Positions 1 through 8,178 of a DNA stretch of 42,183 nt are shown here, one piece after another. The DNA is taken from the NCBI RefSeq assembly GCF_001552155.1, contig NZ_BCQQ01000052.1, positions 1-42,183 on the forward strand, written 5' to 3'. Position 1 is the stretch's first letter. Each line of letters opens with the position of its first letter. The DNA is from Actinomadura formosensis NBRC 14204. Lineage in GTDB: Bacteria > Actinomycetota > Actinomycetes > Streptosporangiales > Streptosporangiaceae. The position numbers and the translations under genes are program-made. The notes under the pieces are model-generated. The model had not been told where the DNA came from. It ran no database searches and was given only the letters and a program-made list of their open reading frames with translations.

Positions 1-1248
1 AGTGATCTCATGCCTTGGCGCTCCCGAGGCGTCACCCCAGGACGGACCTGGGTCTACGCACCCACAGCCGACCTGCTACGAGACCGCTGGCGCGCGTTTC
101 TGGCCGCTCCGGCCGGGGAGCGCCGTGAACTCTTCCGGGAAGGCCGGGACCGAACCTTGCACAGCAAGGTCAAGCCGCTGCCCGGCTTCCCGCGCCCCCT
201 TCGACCGCTGGCAGAAGAGTTCGGTTCCTGTCCCGAACCGGTCCAAGTGGCCTACCGCTCATTCGACCGGCAGTGGCTCATCCCCGACAACCGGCTCCTG
301 GTCATGGCCCGCCCCCCGCTCTGGCAGGTCCGATCCGAGCAGCAGATCTATGTCTCCGAGCAGGACGCCCACCAGATCGAGGACGGCCCGGCATTGACCT
401 TCACCGGACTCGTACCGGACCTCCACCACTACTGTGGCTGGGGTGGCGGAGGGGTGCGCCCGCTCTGGCGCGATCCCACAGGCAACGTTCCCAACATGAC
501 CGGCAAGTTGCTCAACCATCTCAGCGGCGTATTGGGGCTCTCCGTCTCCGCGCCGGATGTGCTGGCCTACATCGCGGCTGTGACCGCCCACCCCGGGTAC
601 ACCCACCGGTTCAAACAACAGCTACGACAGCCAGGCGTACGAGTCCCGATCACCGCGGACCCGGCGTTGTGGGGCGACGCGCTGACCATCGGCCACGAGG
701 TCCTCTGGCTCCACACGTACGGCAGCCGCCTCAGTGATCCCGCCATGACGCTTAAACGCTCCGAGCGTGCCGTCGTCGAGCGCTTCGGCATCAAGTGCCT
801 GGCTCCCGTGAGATCACTCCCCGAGCGGCTTCCCGAGCACCTCGCCTACGATCCGGATGCACAAACGCTTTACGTCGGCAGCGGAGCCTTCGCACCCGTG
901 CGGCAGGAAGTCATCGACTACACGGCCTCCGGTCGGCGTGTGGTGTGGCGTTGGTTGAACGACCGGACCACCCGCCCCCGGAACAAGCGCAGGTCGTCAG
1001 AGCTCGACGACATCACGCAGACCGCCTGGAGCCGTACCCTCACGTTCGAGTTCCTGGCACTTCTCTCCGTCTTGACAGGATGCGTACTCCTGCACCCGGA
1101 ACAGGAACGACAGCTAGACGAGATCTGTGCAGGTCCGCTGATCAGCAACAGCGACCTCAGCAACGCCGGAGTCCTCCCCGTCCCCCTCGCCGCCACAAAG
1201 CCACCGACATCAGCACCACCCAACTCCTCTCCCCTCCCCGGCAGCTGA
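1..1248 (+). CDS. Type ISP restriction/modification enzyme, C-terminal part (partial)
   Basis: The frame is open to the left window edge, so the N-terminal methyltransferase part lies outside; about 415 residues are visible. The segment FDRQWLIPDNRLL followed by RPPLW, the block ending in HHYCGWGG, a YIAAVTAHPGY segment, RVPITADP and LWLHTYG, and a tail reading LDEICAGPLIS form the layout I know from the C-terminal domain of actinobacterial type ISP enzymes, which serves in target recognition. These are single-chain proteins joining helicase-nuclease and adenine methyltransferase activities. The last 40 residues are rich in Pro and Ser and may be a frayed end. No partner gene follows. The family call is by recalled motif order, not by a search. 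Confidence 0.8.
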   Translation, partial: SDLMPWRSRGVTPGRTWVYAPTADLLRDRWRAFLAAPAGERRELFREGRDRTLHSKVKPLPGFPRPLRPLAEEFGSCPEPVQVAYRSFDRQWLIPDNRLLVMARPPLWQVRSEQQIYVSEQDAHQIEDGPALTFTGLVPDLHHYCGWGGGGVRPLWRDPTGNVPNMTGKLLNHLSGVLGLSVSAPDVLAYIAAVTAHPGYTHRFKQQLRQPGVRVPITADPALWGDALTIGHEVLWLHTYGSRLSDPAMTLKRSERAVVERFGIKCLAPVRSLPERLPEHLAYDPDAQTLYVGSGAFAPVRQEVIDYTASGRRVVWRWLNDRTTRPRNKRRSSELDDITQTAWSRTLTFEFLALLSVLTGCVLLHPEQERQLDEICAGPLISNSDLSNAGVLPVPLAATKPPTSAPPNSSPLPGS

Positions 1249-1302
1249 CCTCGGTCCTCGCCTCACCGCATGGTTCCCCGCCCGCTGTGACCCACTTCGT
1301 CC

Positions 1303-1476
1303 TCACGCCCCGGTGGTGGAGCCGGGCCGCACGATCATCAGCACCACCACGACCGCCCAGAGCAGGTTGAAGATTCCCGTCAGCATGGTCAGTCGCGTCG
1401 CTGCCGCACGCGCCGTCTCGCCGGCAACTCCGTCAGCCGCTCGGTGGGCCTCGATCTGGGCGAGCAGCCTCCGCTG
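1303..1476 (-). pseudogene. Remnant: C-terminus of a small membrane protein
   Basis: The minus strand from 1476 down to a TGA at 1303-1305 reads about 57 sensible codons. A charged helix (LLAQIEAHRAADG) leads into one strongly hydrophobic segment (LLWAVVVVLMIV) and a short polar tail. This is the usual C-terminal pattern of small actinobacterial integral membrane proteins with a final TM helix. A TAG at 1477-1479 closes the frame immediately upstream and no start codon suits it, so it is read as a decayed gene. No family is assigned. Confidence 0.35.
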
Positions 1477-1511
1477 CTACGAGCTCACCGGCGCGGGACG
1501 CCGCCGCCGAC

Positions 1512-1997
1512 TTGACCCCCCGACAGCCCTCCGGCGAGCGCGCCGCCCGCCAGGCCATCGGCCAGTTCGGCACGGTCGCCGAGCTCGCACCGCACTTTCA
1601 GCGCGAGCTCACCATCGCCCAAGCCCGGCACACCGCGGGCGCCATCGCGGTCCTGGTGCCGTTCCTGTTCGCCTGCTGGCACTCGGCGGAGCTCGCGGAC
1701 GGCTCCGCCGACGGGCGGCTCCCCGAGCTCGTCCAGCTGACGGCCGCGCACCTGGGAGGCGTGGCGGCCACCACCGCGCCCGACTCTCGCCGCGCGGTGG
1801 CGTCGCGGGGAAGCAGGGCGAAGCTTGACCGAACCCCGCCGGCCCGCCGATCTCGCTTTCAATCCGTAGGCCGTGGGCTTGAGCCCCACGCGAACGGTTT
1901 GGGGTTGGTGTTCCTCTGCTGGGCCCAGGCGCGGACGCCGGCTTCGAGGGCTTGGACAACTCGGCCGCGCGGTGCCGGCGGTGCAGATCTCTCTTGA
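1512..1997 (+). pseudogene. Remnant: membrane protein with helical prefix
   Basis: The frame gives residues such as ARQAIGQFGTVAELAPHF, then a charged helix and a hydrophobic segment (GAIAVLVPFLFACW). This resembles the helical prefix plus first TM segment seen in actinobacterial permease-prefix-type proteins. After about residue 90 the translation becomes low-complexity Arg/Pro/Gly and runs through the tRNA-like sequence at 1861-1890, so the natural gene must have ended or been broken before that. It is probably a truncated gene; no function is assigned. Confidence 0.3.
1850..1900 (+). other. tRNA-like 3' fragment (possible attachment-site remnant)
   Basis: The stretch contains a stem GTGGG (1873-1877) and CCCAC (1885-1889) around the 7-base loop CTTGAGC, preceded by AATCCGTAGGCC. 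Order and spacing match the 3' side of an anticodon loop, a variable loop and a T-arm of a tRNA; an intact T-loop would read TTCGAGC. No acceptor/D-arm half lies upstream. Tyrosine-recombinase elements often leave such 3' tRNA halves, but no integrase is in the window. Confidence 0.3.
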
Positions 1998-2304
1998 GCC
2001 CACTCTCGCCGGCGACTGCGGTCGGCACGCACGCCGGTGAATGAGCCAGCCGGAGGGCGGCAGGTGCAACTGGAGCGACCCCGGCCACAGCCTTGTTGAT
2101 CTTGGCTGCAGACCGCGATCAACGCCACCGATCCAACAAGTTGGATGCCTCTCCGCTCGCCGCCGCTTGACGCAGAGAGGTGCCTTTAACTGGGCAGGCC
2201 ACTGCAGTTGGTCAGACCGAGGGCGGATCGCGGGGGGGGGACCGGCGTCGGACGCTTCGCAGCCGAATCTGTTTGGGTGCAGTTCCATGAAGTGAGCACG
2301 GTGA

Positions 2305-2415
2305 TCAGACGGTGAGTGCGTACTCGTCTTGGCGGTGGGTGCGTTCATGCTCGCGGCGCACGTGGAAGGCCCAATAGTGGTCAAGGTCGTTGTTGGCGAT
2401 ACCCTGGGCGAGTGG
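2305..2415 (-). pseudogene. Transposase-like C-terminal fragment
   Basis: The minus strand up to a TGA at 2305-2307 reads LAQGIANNDLDHYWAFH and then a charged RREHERTHR stretch. This resembles the tails of some actinobacterial transposases, where a DxYWxFHxxxEHxR pattern precedes the stop. Only about 36 residues are protein-like; upstream coding is lost. The family is not certain. The fragment ends just before the ribosome binding site of the Lrp gene. Confidence 0.3.
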
Positions 2416-2441
2416 GTGGCAAGGAGGATTCTCAGGGCGGC

Positions 2442-2921
2442 ATGAGGCCGGGACATATCGCCCCTTCACTGTCAGTGCTGGACAGCACCGATCGTGAGAT
2501 CCTTCGGATCCTCCAGAAAGACGGGCGCACGTCGAACTCCGCGATCGCGAGGCGGCTGGGGATCACCGAGACGACCGTGCGTAAGCGCATCGCGGCGATG
2601 CGCGACCGGGACCTCATCGAAATCGTCGCGGTGCCCACTCCCCGGCTGGCCGGGTACAACATCTCGGCGATCATCGGGCTCTCGGTGAGCCTCACTCACC
2701 TTCGCGAAGTGAGCCAGAAACTGGTCGAAGCGCCGGAGGTCCGCTATTGCGGTCTGTCCACGGGGCGTTTCGACGTGATGATCGAGGCTTTCTTCTACGA
2801 CAAGGAGCACCTGCTCCGATTCACCACCGAGGTACTCGGAGCGCTGCCGGGAATCACCGCCGTGGAGACCTCGCTCATCCTCAAGATCGAGAAGTTCTCC
2901 TACGAGTGGGAACTCGGCTGA
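2442..2921 (+). CDS. Lrp/AsnC-family transcriptional regulator
   Basis: A 159-residue protein of normal family length. Residues about 12-60 form the AsnC-type winged helix-turn-helix (LDSTDREILRILQKDGR, then a helix pair with TVRKRI). Residues about 75-155 form the RAM ligand-binding domain with the ending GITAVETSLILKIEK. The ATG at 2442 was chosen over upstream in-frame codons because AAGGAGG lies at 2421-2427, somewhat far at 14 bases, and because upstream residues are not protein-like. Its 3' end overlaps the end of the opposing gamma-glutamyl hydrolase gene by 22 bases. Lrp-type regulators usually sense amino acids and control adjacent amino-acid uptake or breakdown genes, so the facing operon (7826 to 2900) is the likely target. 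Confidence 0.88.
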   Translation: MRPGHIAPSLSVLDSTDREILRILQKDGRTSNSAIARRLGITETTVRKRIAAMRDRDLIEIVAVPTPRLAGYNISAIIGLSVSLTHLREVSQKLVEAPEVRYCGLSTGRFDVMIEAFFYDKEHLLRFTTEVLGALPGITAVETSLILKIEKFSYEWELG

Positions 2922-3628
2922 GCGGTCCGGCGCACGGCCGCCACACCGACGAACTGCTCGAACAGCCCGGTCATTCCGCTCTCCTCCGCGTGGCCCTGCA
3001 CCCCGCAGGCGAAGGTCCGGTCACGAACCTCGATACCCTCGATGATCCCGTCCTCGGCCCACGCCGACTCCACCACTCCCCGGCCGAGGTCACCGACCGC
3101 CTGATGGTGGTGGGTGGCGATGTCGGCGCGTTCCCCGAGCGCGGCGTGCAACCTGCTGCCGGGCCGGGTGGTGATCGGGTGCTTTCCGAACCCTGAACGG
3201 ACCGGCAGATGCGTGTCGGTATGGACGACATCGGGAAGATGCTGGATCAGGGTGCCGCCGCGTACGACGTTGAGCAATTGCATGCCCCGGCAGATGCCGA
3301 GGATGGGCAGGTCGGCGGCCAGGGCGAAGCCGGTGAGCCGGATCTCCCACTCGTCCCGCAGCGCGTCCGCCGCGCGCACGGACGGATGCGGTCGCGCCCC
3401 GTACCGCCGGGGGTCGATGTCCCCTCCCCCGGCCAGCACCAGGCCGTCGAGCTTCTCGACCACGTCGGATGCCGCCCCCAACTGGGGAGGGAGGACGGCG
3501 GCGAGGCCGCCGGCGGCCAGGACCTGCTCGTGGTAGGCCACCGGAAGCACGACCGCTCGCCGCCGCCGGACATCCCATGCGGATTCAGCCAGGTCGGCGC
3601 TGATGCCGATCAGAGGCTTGCCCGTCAC
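2900..3628 (-). CDS. Class I glutamine amidotransferase-like gamma-glutamyl hydrolase (peptidase C26, PuuD-like)
   Basis: The 242-residue protein carries the class I amidotransferase triad: Cys113 in the nucleophile elbow PILGICRGMQ, and His213/Glu215 in VQGHAE (usually QFHPE). The oxyanion-side motif LVLAGGGDIDPRRYG is also present. This is the layout of PuuD-like enzymes, which hydrolyse gamma-glutamyl amides in the cytoplasm. The GTG start at 3628 has GAGG seven bases upstream; the frame stays open much further up but only as the antisense of the permease. It is the last gene of the operon that begins with the glutamine-synthetase-like gene, and a synthetase/hydrolase pair is the hallmark of gamma-glutamylated intermediates. 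The substrate is unknown. Confidence 0.85.
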   Translation of the reverse strand: MTGKPLIGISADLAESAWDVRRRRAVVLPVAYHEQVLAAGGLAAVLPPQLGAASDVVEKLDGLVLAGGGDIDPRRYGARPHPSVRAADALRDEWEIRLTGFALAADLPILGICRGMQLLNVVRGGTLIQHLPDVVHTDTHLPVRSGFGKHPITTRPGSRLHAALGERADIATHHHQAVGDLGRGVVESAWAEDGIIEGIEVRDRTFACGVQGHAEESGMTGLFEQFVGVAAVRRTAQPSSHS

Positions 3629-3666
3629 GACTACCTCGCGGTTGGCGTTCCGTACCGGCGGAACGC

Positions 3667-5139
3667 TCAGAAGACCTCGGTCTTGGTCAGCCGGGCGTAG
3701 ACATCCGGGTGGCCCTGTTTGAGCTGCAGCGACCGCACGGTTCCGGCGAGGAACGCCAGCGGAATGAAGCTGAGAAGGAGGAAGTTCACCCAGTCGGTGC
3801 GGCCCGACAGCAGCTCGAAGTTGCGCGCCACCAGCCACGACGCGACGCCCAGTCCGGCGAGACTGAGAAGTGGCGCCACCGTTGTGCTCCACACGCTCAG
3901 CCCATGCGTGGTGTTCACCCGGTTGAAGTAGACCGCGATCGCGAGGGAGCACAATGCCTGCAGGACGATCACGGCCAGCACGCCCGGCGCCACCAGCAGC
4001 AGGAACACCTGAAGGTAGGGGTCGGCTCCCGCGAGCACGAACGCGGTGACCGCCACCAGGCCGATGGCCCCCTGGACGGCGCTGGCCACGTACGGCGAAT
4101 GGTGGTCGGGGTGGACACGGGCGAGCTTGCCGGGCAGCATCTTTTCGCGTCCGAGTGTGAACAGGTACCGCGACGCGGTGTTGTGGAAGGCCAGCGTGGA
4201 CGCGAACGCACTGGTCACCAGCAGGATCTCCATCACGACCACCGCACCGTGCCCGACGTACTTCTCCGTCGCGGCGAACACCAGCCCGACCGGGTCGGCG
4301 GTGGCGGCGTCCACGATCGACGCCTTGCCGTAGGCGACGTAGACGATCCATGCCATGAACGTGTAGAAGAGGGCCAGGAATCCCACGGCCAGGTAGACGG
4401 CCCGGGGGACGGTCCGCTCGGGGTCGCGGGCCTCTTCCGAGTAGATCGCGGTCGACTCGAACCCGATGAACGCGCCGAACACGATGGCGAACATCGCGCC
4501 CGTGCCGCCGCCCGCGAAGATCGCCGATGGGGAGAAGGAGTGCAGGTCGAGACCGTCCGCGCCGCCCTGCCAGAGCACCGGCGCGGCGAGGACCAGCAGG
4601 ATCGCGGCCTCCGACAGCAGGGCGACGCCGAGCACCTTCGCGCTGAGCGAGATCTGCCGGTGGCCCAGGTAGACCACGATGGCCAGCGCGGTGAACGAGA
4701 ACACCGGCCACGGCACGTCGATCCCGAGGGCGTCCCGGACCGGCACCGCGGCGAAGGCCCCGACCGCCCCGAGCTGGCCGATGGCGATCACCGAGTACGC
4801 CGCCATCGCCAGCGTGGCCGCCCCGCCGCCGACCGGCCGGCCGAGGCCCTGCCCGATGTAGGAGTAGAAGGCGCCGGCGTTCTTGATGCGCAGCGCCATC
4901 CGGGTCAGGCCGACCGCGAACAGCAGGAGCACGATGCCCGCGACGAGCTGGGCGCCGGGGGCTCCGATCCCGCCGATCATGAAGGCCAGCGGGGCGAAAC
5001 CCGCGACCACCAGGAGTGGCCCGGCCGCGGCCACGACGAAGAAGGCCAGCTCGAAGGGGCCCATTCGGCCCTGGATCAGGGGCGCGGACGCGTTCGCCGC
5101 TCTGCCGCCGACGGTGTTCGCCTGCTCCGGGTTCGTCAT
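3667..5139 (-). CDS. APC-family amino acid/amine permease
   Basis: A 490-residue protein with about 12 hydrophobic segments. The N-terminal GPFELAFFVVAAAGPLLVVAG segment contains the helix-1 type motif of the amino acid-polyamine-organocation superfamily. The segment FGAFIGFESTAIYSEEARDPERTVPRA is the classic APC signature around TM6-7, and a KNAGAFYSYIGQGLGR segment follows TM2. It acts in the cytoplasmic membrane as a substrate importer. It lies 25 bases after the DUF1116 gene and 38 bases before the gamma-glutamyl hydrolase, so it probably imports the compound that the operon degrades. The exact substrate (amino acid, polyamine or other amine) cannot be read from the sequence. Confidence 0.9.
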   Translation of the reverse strand: MTNPEQANTVGGRAANASAPLIQGRMGPFELAFFVVAAAGPLLVVAGFAPLAFMIGGIGAPGAQLVAGIVLLLFAVGLTRMALRIKNAGAFYSYIGQGLGRPVGGGAATLAMAAYSVIAIGQLGAVGAFAAVPVRDALGIDVPWPVFSFTALAIVVYLGHRQISLSAKVLGVALLSEAAILLVLAAPVLWQGGADGLDLHSFSPSAIFAGGGTGAMFAIVFGAFIGFESTAIYSEEARDPERTVPRAVYLAVGFLALFYTFMAWIVYVAYGKASIVDAATADPVGLVFAATEKYVGHGAVVVMEILLVTSAFASTLAFHNTASRYLFTLGREKMLPGKLARVHPDHHSPYVASAVQGAIGLVAVTAFVLAGADPYLQVFLLLVAPGVLAVIVLQALCSLAIAVYFNRVNTTHGLSVWSTTVAPLLSLAGLGVASWLVARNFELLSGRTDWVNFLLLSFIPLAFLAGTVRSLQLKQGHPDVYARLTKTEVF

Positions 5140-5164
5140 GGCTGTCTCCAGGGGTGCATCGTGG

Positions 5165-6451
5165 TCAGGAAGCGATCGAGGTCGGGTAGCGCTCCGCGTA
5201 GGCGGCGGCCGCGGCGGTGAACGCCTCGATGCGGGGCCGCAGGACGCCGGCGCCGATCTGGCCTCCGGACCGTCCGGCCAGGCCGCCGTCGATCAGCGGA
5301 GTGACGCCGGTGGCGACGACGGCGTGCAGGTCGATGCCCACCGGCGTTCCGCGGAAGTCGAACGCCGGGATCCGGTAGGTGGGATGCTCGGCCGAGGTGA
5401 TGGCGTACATCGCCTCGTTGTTGGCCATCATCGCCTGGAAACTGCCGCCCTGGTAGTCCATCAGCGACGGGGCGCACGCCTGTGCCATCCCGCCGAGGCC
5501 GACGGTCTCGGTGACGCAGCTCTCTCCGCCGATCCATTCGGCGTCGGCCGCGGTGAAACCGTCGAAGAACCGTCCTTGAAGCTCGGGGTGGCCGCCGCGG
5601 AACCACTCCTGGCCCAGACCGCTGACGCGGAGCGCGAACTCGCGGCAGTTGATCGCCATTCCCGTGACCAGGCTGCTGTGCTCGACGCCGTGGGCGGCGT
5701 CCGCGGTGGCCTTGGCCGCGGCCATGCCGAGTCTCAGGAAGGTGTAGTCGTTCGCCAGGAAGAAGTCCATGACCTCCTCCACCCGCGTCCGCCACTCCGC
5801 CGCCGTGGCCAGTGCGAACAGCCGCGGGGTCAGCTCCCGCTGCAGCAGCAGGGTGGCCGCCGTGTTGCGGCTGTGCAGCTCGTCGCCCAGCCGCAACGCC
5901 CGGGCCATCATCGGCTTGAGCGGGATCGGGTCGCCGGCGAGGCACTCGGCCAGCACCGGCGCCATGGTCGACTCCAGCCACCGCAGCCCGTCGGCGACTT
6001 CTTGGTCGTAGGACCCGTAGTTGAGCCGGTAGCGGCTCTTGCCTTCGTAGAAGTTGCAGAAGGCGAGGTTGCCGTGGACGTCGTCGCGGACGATGAACAC
6101 CGGCATCGAGGCGGTGTAGATGCCGGCGACCGAGCCTATGCAGTCGTGCTGCTGGGTGGAGCGCACCTGGATCTCGCCGCGATCGAGCTTGGCCTCGGCG
6201 TCCTCGGCGCTCCCCGCCAAGCCCTCGTAGACCGCGCCGTAGAGGATGGCGCGACGCTGGCCGCCCGTGTACTCGGGCCATTCCAGCGGTGCCCCGGAGG
6301 TCAGGATGGTGGTGGGCGTCATCCTGGGTACGACGTCACCCGCCGCGGCCACGCCCACCAGCATGGGCTCGGCGCCGACCATTCTCGCCGATGCCTCCGT
6401 GTTGGCCCGCAGGCGGCGCGCTTCGGCCGAGGTCTCGTTCACGGTGGGCAT
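5165..6451 (-). CDS. DUF1116 family protein (AllG/YlbE-like)
   Basis: A 428-residue protein recognisable as DUF1116 from the block YTGGQRRAILYGAVYEG, HDCIGSVAGIYTASMPVF, a GMAINCREFALRVSG segment, and the C-terminal GTPVGIDLHAVVATGVTPLIDGG. In Escherichia coli the DUF1116 protein YlbE (AllG) belongs to the allantoin locus and is linked to oxamate carbamoyltransferase together with FdrA and a DUF2877 protein; neither partner is here. The ATG is one base after the stop of the glutamine-synthetase gene, so the two are translationally coupled. The role in this operon is open: it may transfer or release a carbamoyl or related group on the gamma-glutamylated compound. No signal peptide or TM helix is seen. 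Confidence 0.8.
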   Translation of the reverse strand: MPTVNETSAEARRLRANTEASARMVGAEPMLVGVAAAGDVVPRMTPTTILTSGAPLEWPEYTGGQRRAILYGAVYEGLAGSAEDAEAKLDRGEIQVRSTQQHDCIGSVAGIYTASMPVFIVRDDVHGNLAFCNFYEGKSRYRLNYGSYDQEVADGLRWLESTMAPVLAECLAGDPIPLKPMMARALRLGDELHSRNTAATLLLQRELTPRLFALATAAEWRTRVEEVMDFFLANDYTFLRLGMAAAKATADAAHGVEHSSLVTGMAINCREFALRVSGLGQEWFRGGHPELQGRFFDGFTAADAEWIGGESCVTETVGLGGMAQACAPSLMDYQGGSFQAMMANNEAMYAITSAEHPTYRIPAFDFRGTPVGIDLHAVVATGVTPLIDGGLAGRSGGQIGAGVLRPRIEAFTAAAAAYAERYPTSIAS

Positions 6452-6452
6452 C

Positions 6453-7826
6453 TCAAAGCCTCTGCAGGTAGTTCCGGGTCTCCCAGTCGGTGACCACCGA
6501 TCCGTACTCGCGGCACTCCGCCCGCTTGTAGTCCAGGAAGGTGCGGTGGAACTCCTTGCCCATGACCCGCTCGGCGAGGCCGTCGGCCTCGAACAGGTCC
6601 AGCGCCTGCTCCAGCGAGCGCGGCAGCGCGAGGTCGCCGTATCCGGCGAGTTCCTCCGCGCTCATCCGATAGGTGTCGCGGTTGAGCGGCTCGCCCGGGT
6701 CGAGCTTGTTGGCGACGCCGTCCAGCCCGGCGGCGAGGATCAGCCCGATGCCGAGGTGGTAGTTGACCGAGGCGTCCACGGTGCGCACCTCAAGGCAGTA
6801 CCGGTTCACCGGCATCCGGCACATCAGGGTCCGGTTGTTCTCGCCCCAGCCCCGGTAGACCGGGGCCCAGGAGATCTCGTCCATGAACCCCTTGCTGGTG
6901 AACCGCTTGTAGGAGTTGACCGTCGGCGACGTCACCGCGCAAATGGCGCCCGCGTGGGCCAGCACGCCGGCCACGAAGTGGCGGGCGGTGTCGCTGTAAC
7001 CGCCGCCGGACCCGGCCTCGAAGACGTTCCGGCCGGTCTCCTTGTCGGCCAGGCTGATGTTCACGTGCGACGCGGAGCCGAAGTCGTCCTGGAACGGCTT
7101 GGCCATGAACGTGGCGATGCAGCCGAGTTCGCGAGCGACGTGCTTGGCCATCAGCCGGAAGATCACCATGCGGTCGGCCATGGTGAGCGCGTCGGTGTAG
7201 TCGAAGTTGAACTCGTACTGCCCGTCGCCGCCCTCGTGGTCGAAGGAGTAGACGCCGTAGCCGAGCTGGTTCATGTACTCGACCATCGGCCCCAGGAAGG
7301 GCTCGGCCAGCACCGTGGTCTCCAGGTCGTAGCCCCGCGTCGGCGCGTCCAACCGGTCCTGCGGCACCAGCGGCTCCCACCCCTGGCCGGTCTCGCGCAC
7401 GACGTAGAACTCCGGCTCGATCCCCACGTTGGCGACGAAGCCCATCTCCGCGGCCTCGTTGACCTGGCGGAGCAGGAAGTTGCGCGCCTCCTGCGGGTAG
7501 AGCCCGCCGTCGAGGTGCAGGCTGGTCGGCACCACCGCGAACTCCGGCTTCCAGGGCAGGATTACCAGCCGGTCCAGGTCGGGGATGCCCGCGCACTCGT
7601 CCTCATGCGGGCCGAGGTCGCCCATGCCCTCCAGCGCCCCCACGGTGTACAGCTCCGAGCCCTTCGCCATGGAGGGCAGCGACTCCACCGGGACGCACTT
7701 GCTCTTCGGCACCCCATGGATGTCCACATAGAAGCCGAACACGTACTTGACGCCCTGCTCGATCAACCGGTCTCGGAGGACTTCCAGCTGTGACACAAAC
7801 CACTCCTCTGCTTGATTTCGACCCAT
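6453..7826 (-). CDS. Glutamine synthetase family ligase, type III-like (gamma-glutamylamide synthetase candidate)
   Basis: The 457-residue protein has the beta-grasp N-terminus (VKYVFGFYVDIHGVPKSKCVPVE) and the ATP/glutamate catalytic barrel with GIEPEFYVV, DHEGGDGQYEFNF, SASHVNISL, a SYKRF segment and a MCRMPVNRYCLEVRTVD segment. The order and the KSKCVPVE form resemble the 'type III glutamate-ammonia ligase' group rather than GlnA. That group includes enzymes joining glutamate to amines. The ATG at 7826 gives a usual length, but no good ribosome binding site precedes it. First gene of the operon with DUF1116, permease and gamma-glutamyl hydrolase. I infer gamma-glutamylation of an imported amine; housekeeping ammonia assimilation is less likely. 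Confidence 0.85.
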   Translation of the reverse strand: MGRNQAEEWFVSQLEVLRDRLIEQGVKYVFGFYVDIHGVPKSKCVPVESLPSMAKGSELYTVGALEGMGDLGPHEDECAGIPDLDRLVILPWKPEFAVVPTSLHLDGGLYPQEARNFLLRQVNEAAEMGFVANVGIEPEFYVVRETGQGWEPLVPQDRLDAPTRGYDLETTVLAEPFLGPMVEYMNQLGYGVYSFDHEGGDGQYEFNFDYTDALTMADRMVIFRLMAKHVARELGCIATFMAKPFQDDFGSASHVNISLADKETGRNVFEAGSGGGYSDTARHFVAGVLAHAGAICAVTSPTVNSYKRFTSKGFMDEISWAPVYRGWGENNRTLMCRMPVNRYCLEVRTVDASVNYHLGIGLILAAGLDGVANKLDPGEPLNRDTYRMSAEELAGYGDLALPRSLEQALDLFEADGLAERVMGKEFHRTFLDYKRAECREYGSVVTDWETRNYLQRL

Positions 7827-8178
7827 AGTGGGGTTCTGTGGATCGAATGTCAACACTTCAAGGTCGCATAAGTGCATGATTTCGATTCCAGGCGTCAGGG
7901 CGTTGGGACGACGGAGGGCATGCCTGATGCCGCCTGAGGCTTCGGTAAGCCCCTGCGGACGATGCGCGATCGGGGTGGCGGCGGGGTCCACCGCTCACCG
8001 TGCGCGGCGACGCCTCATCGAGGACACGACTCACCGCGAACTGCTGACGCCTGCCTGCGAAGTACCGGCCGGAAGGTCTACGTGATCAATCCACTCGCCG
8101 GCACCGGCTATCGCGAACGGCGCACCACCGTTCGCCCCAGGGCGATCCCCCTGACACATGCGGGTTTCGGCCGGCGGC
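7827..8178. promoter_or_regulatory. Promoter region of the gamma-glutamylation operon
   Basis: A 352-bp gap precedes the glutamine-synthetase-like gene (minus) and follows the end of the membrane protein gene (minus). The part closest to the synthetase start, about 7840-7890, is clearly AT-richer than its surroundings and must hold the operon promoter. I see no clear -35/-10 pair and no convincing ORF. Lrp-type sites are degenerate, so none is marked. Confidence 0.4.

Larger units (their letters stand above)
1249..2441. other. Gene-poor region with decayed gene fragments
   Basis: No intact gene is convincing over about 1.2 kb. Short stretches of protein-like coding potential are scattered on both strands and broken by stops and frame changes: a membrane-protein C-terminus on minus, a membrane-protein piece on plus, and a transposase-like tail on minus. 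A tRNA-like T-arm sits between them. The mixture follows a restriction enzyme and precedes a metabolic operon, which is typical of the scarred edge of an accessory island. A palindrome, ATCCAAC-AA-GTTGGAT, lies at 2131-2146. Confidence 0.6.

Noticed and set aside
1840..1910. Complete tRNA gene
   Set aside because: No 5' half or cloverleaf can be drawn, and the T-loop is mutated; only a 3'-like fragment is kept.
3709..5220. Plus-strand ORF of 503 codons
   Set aside because: Antisense to the APC permease, whose membrane segments and signature motif are unmistakable.
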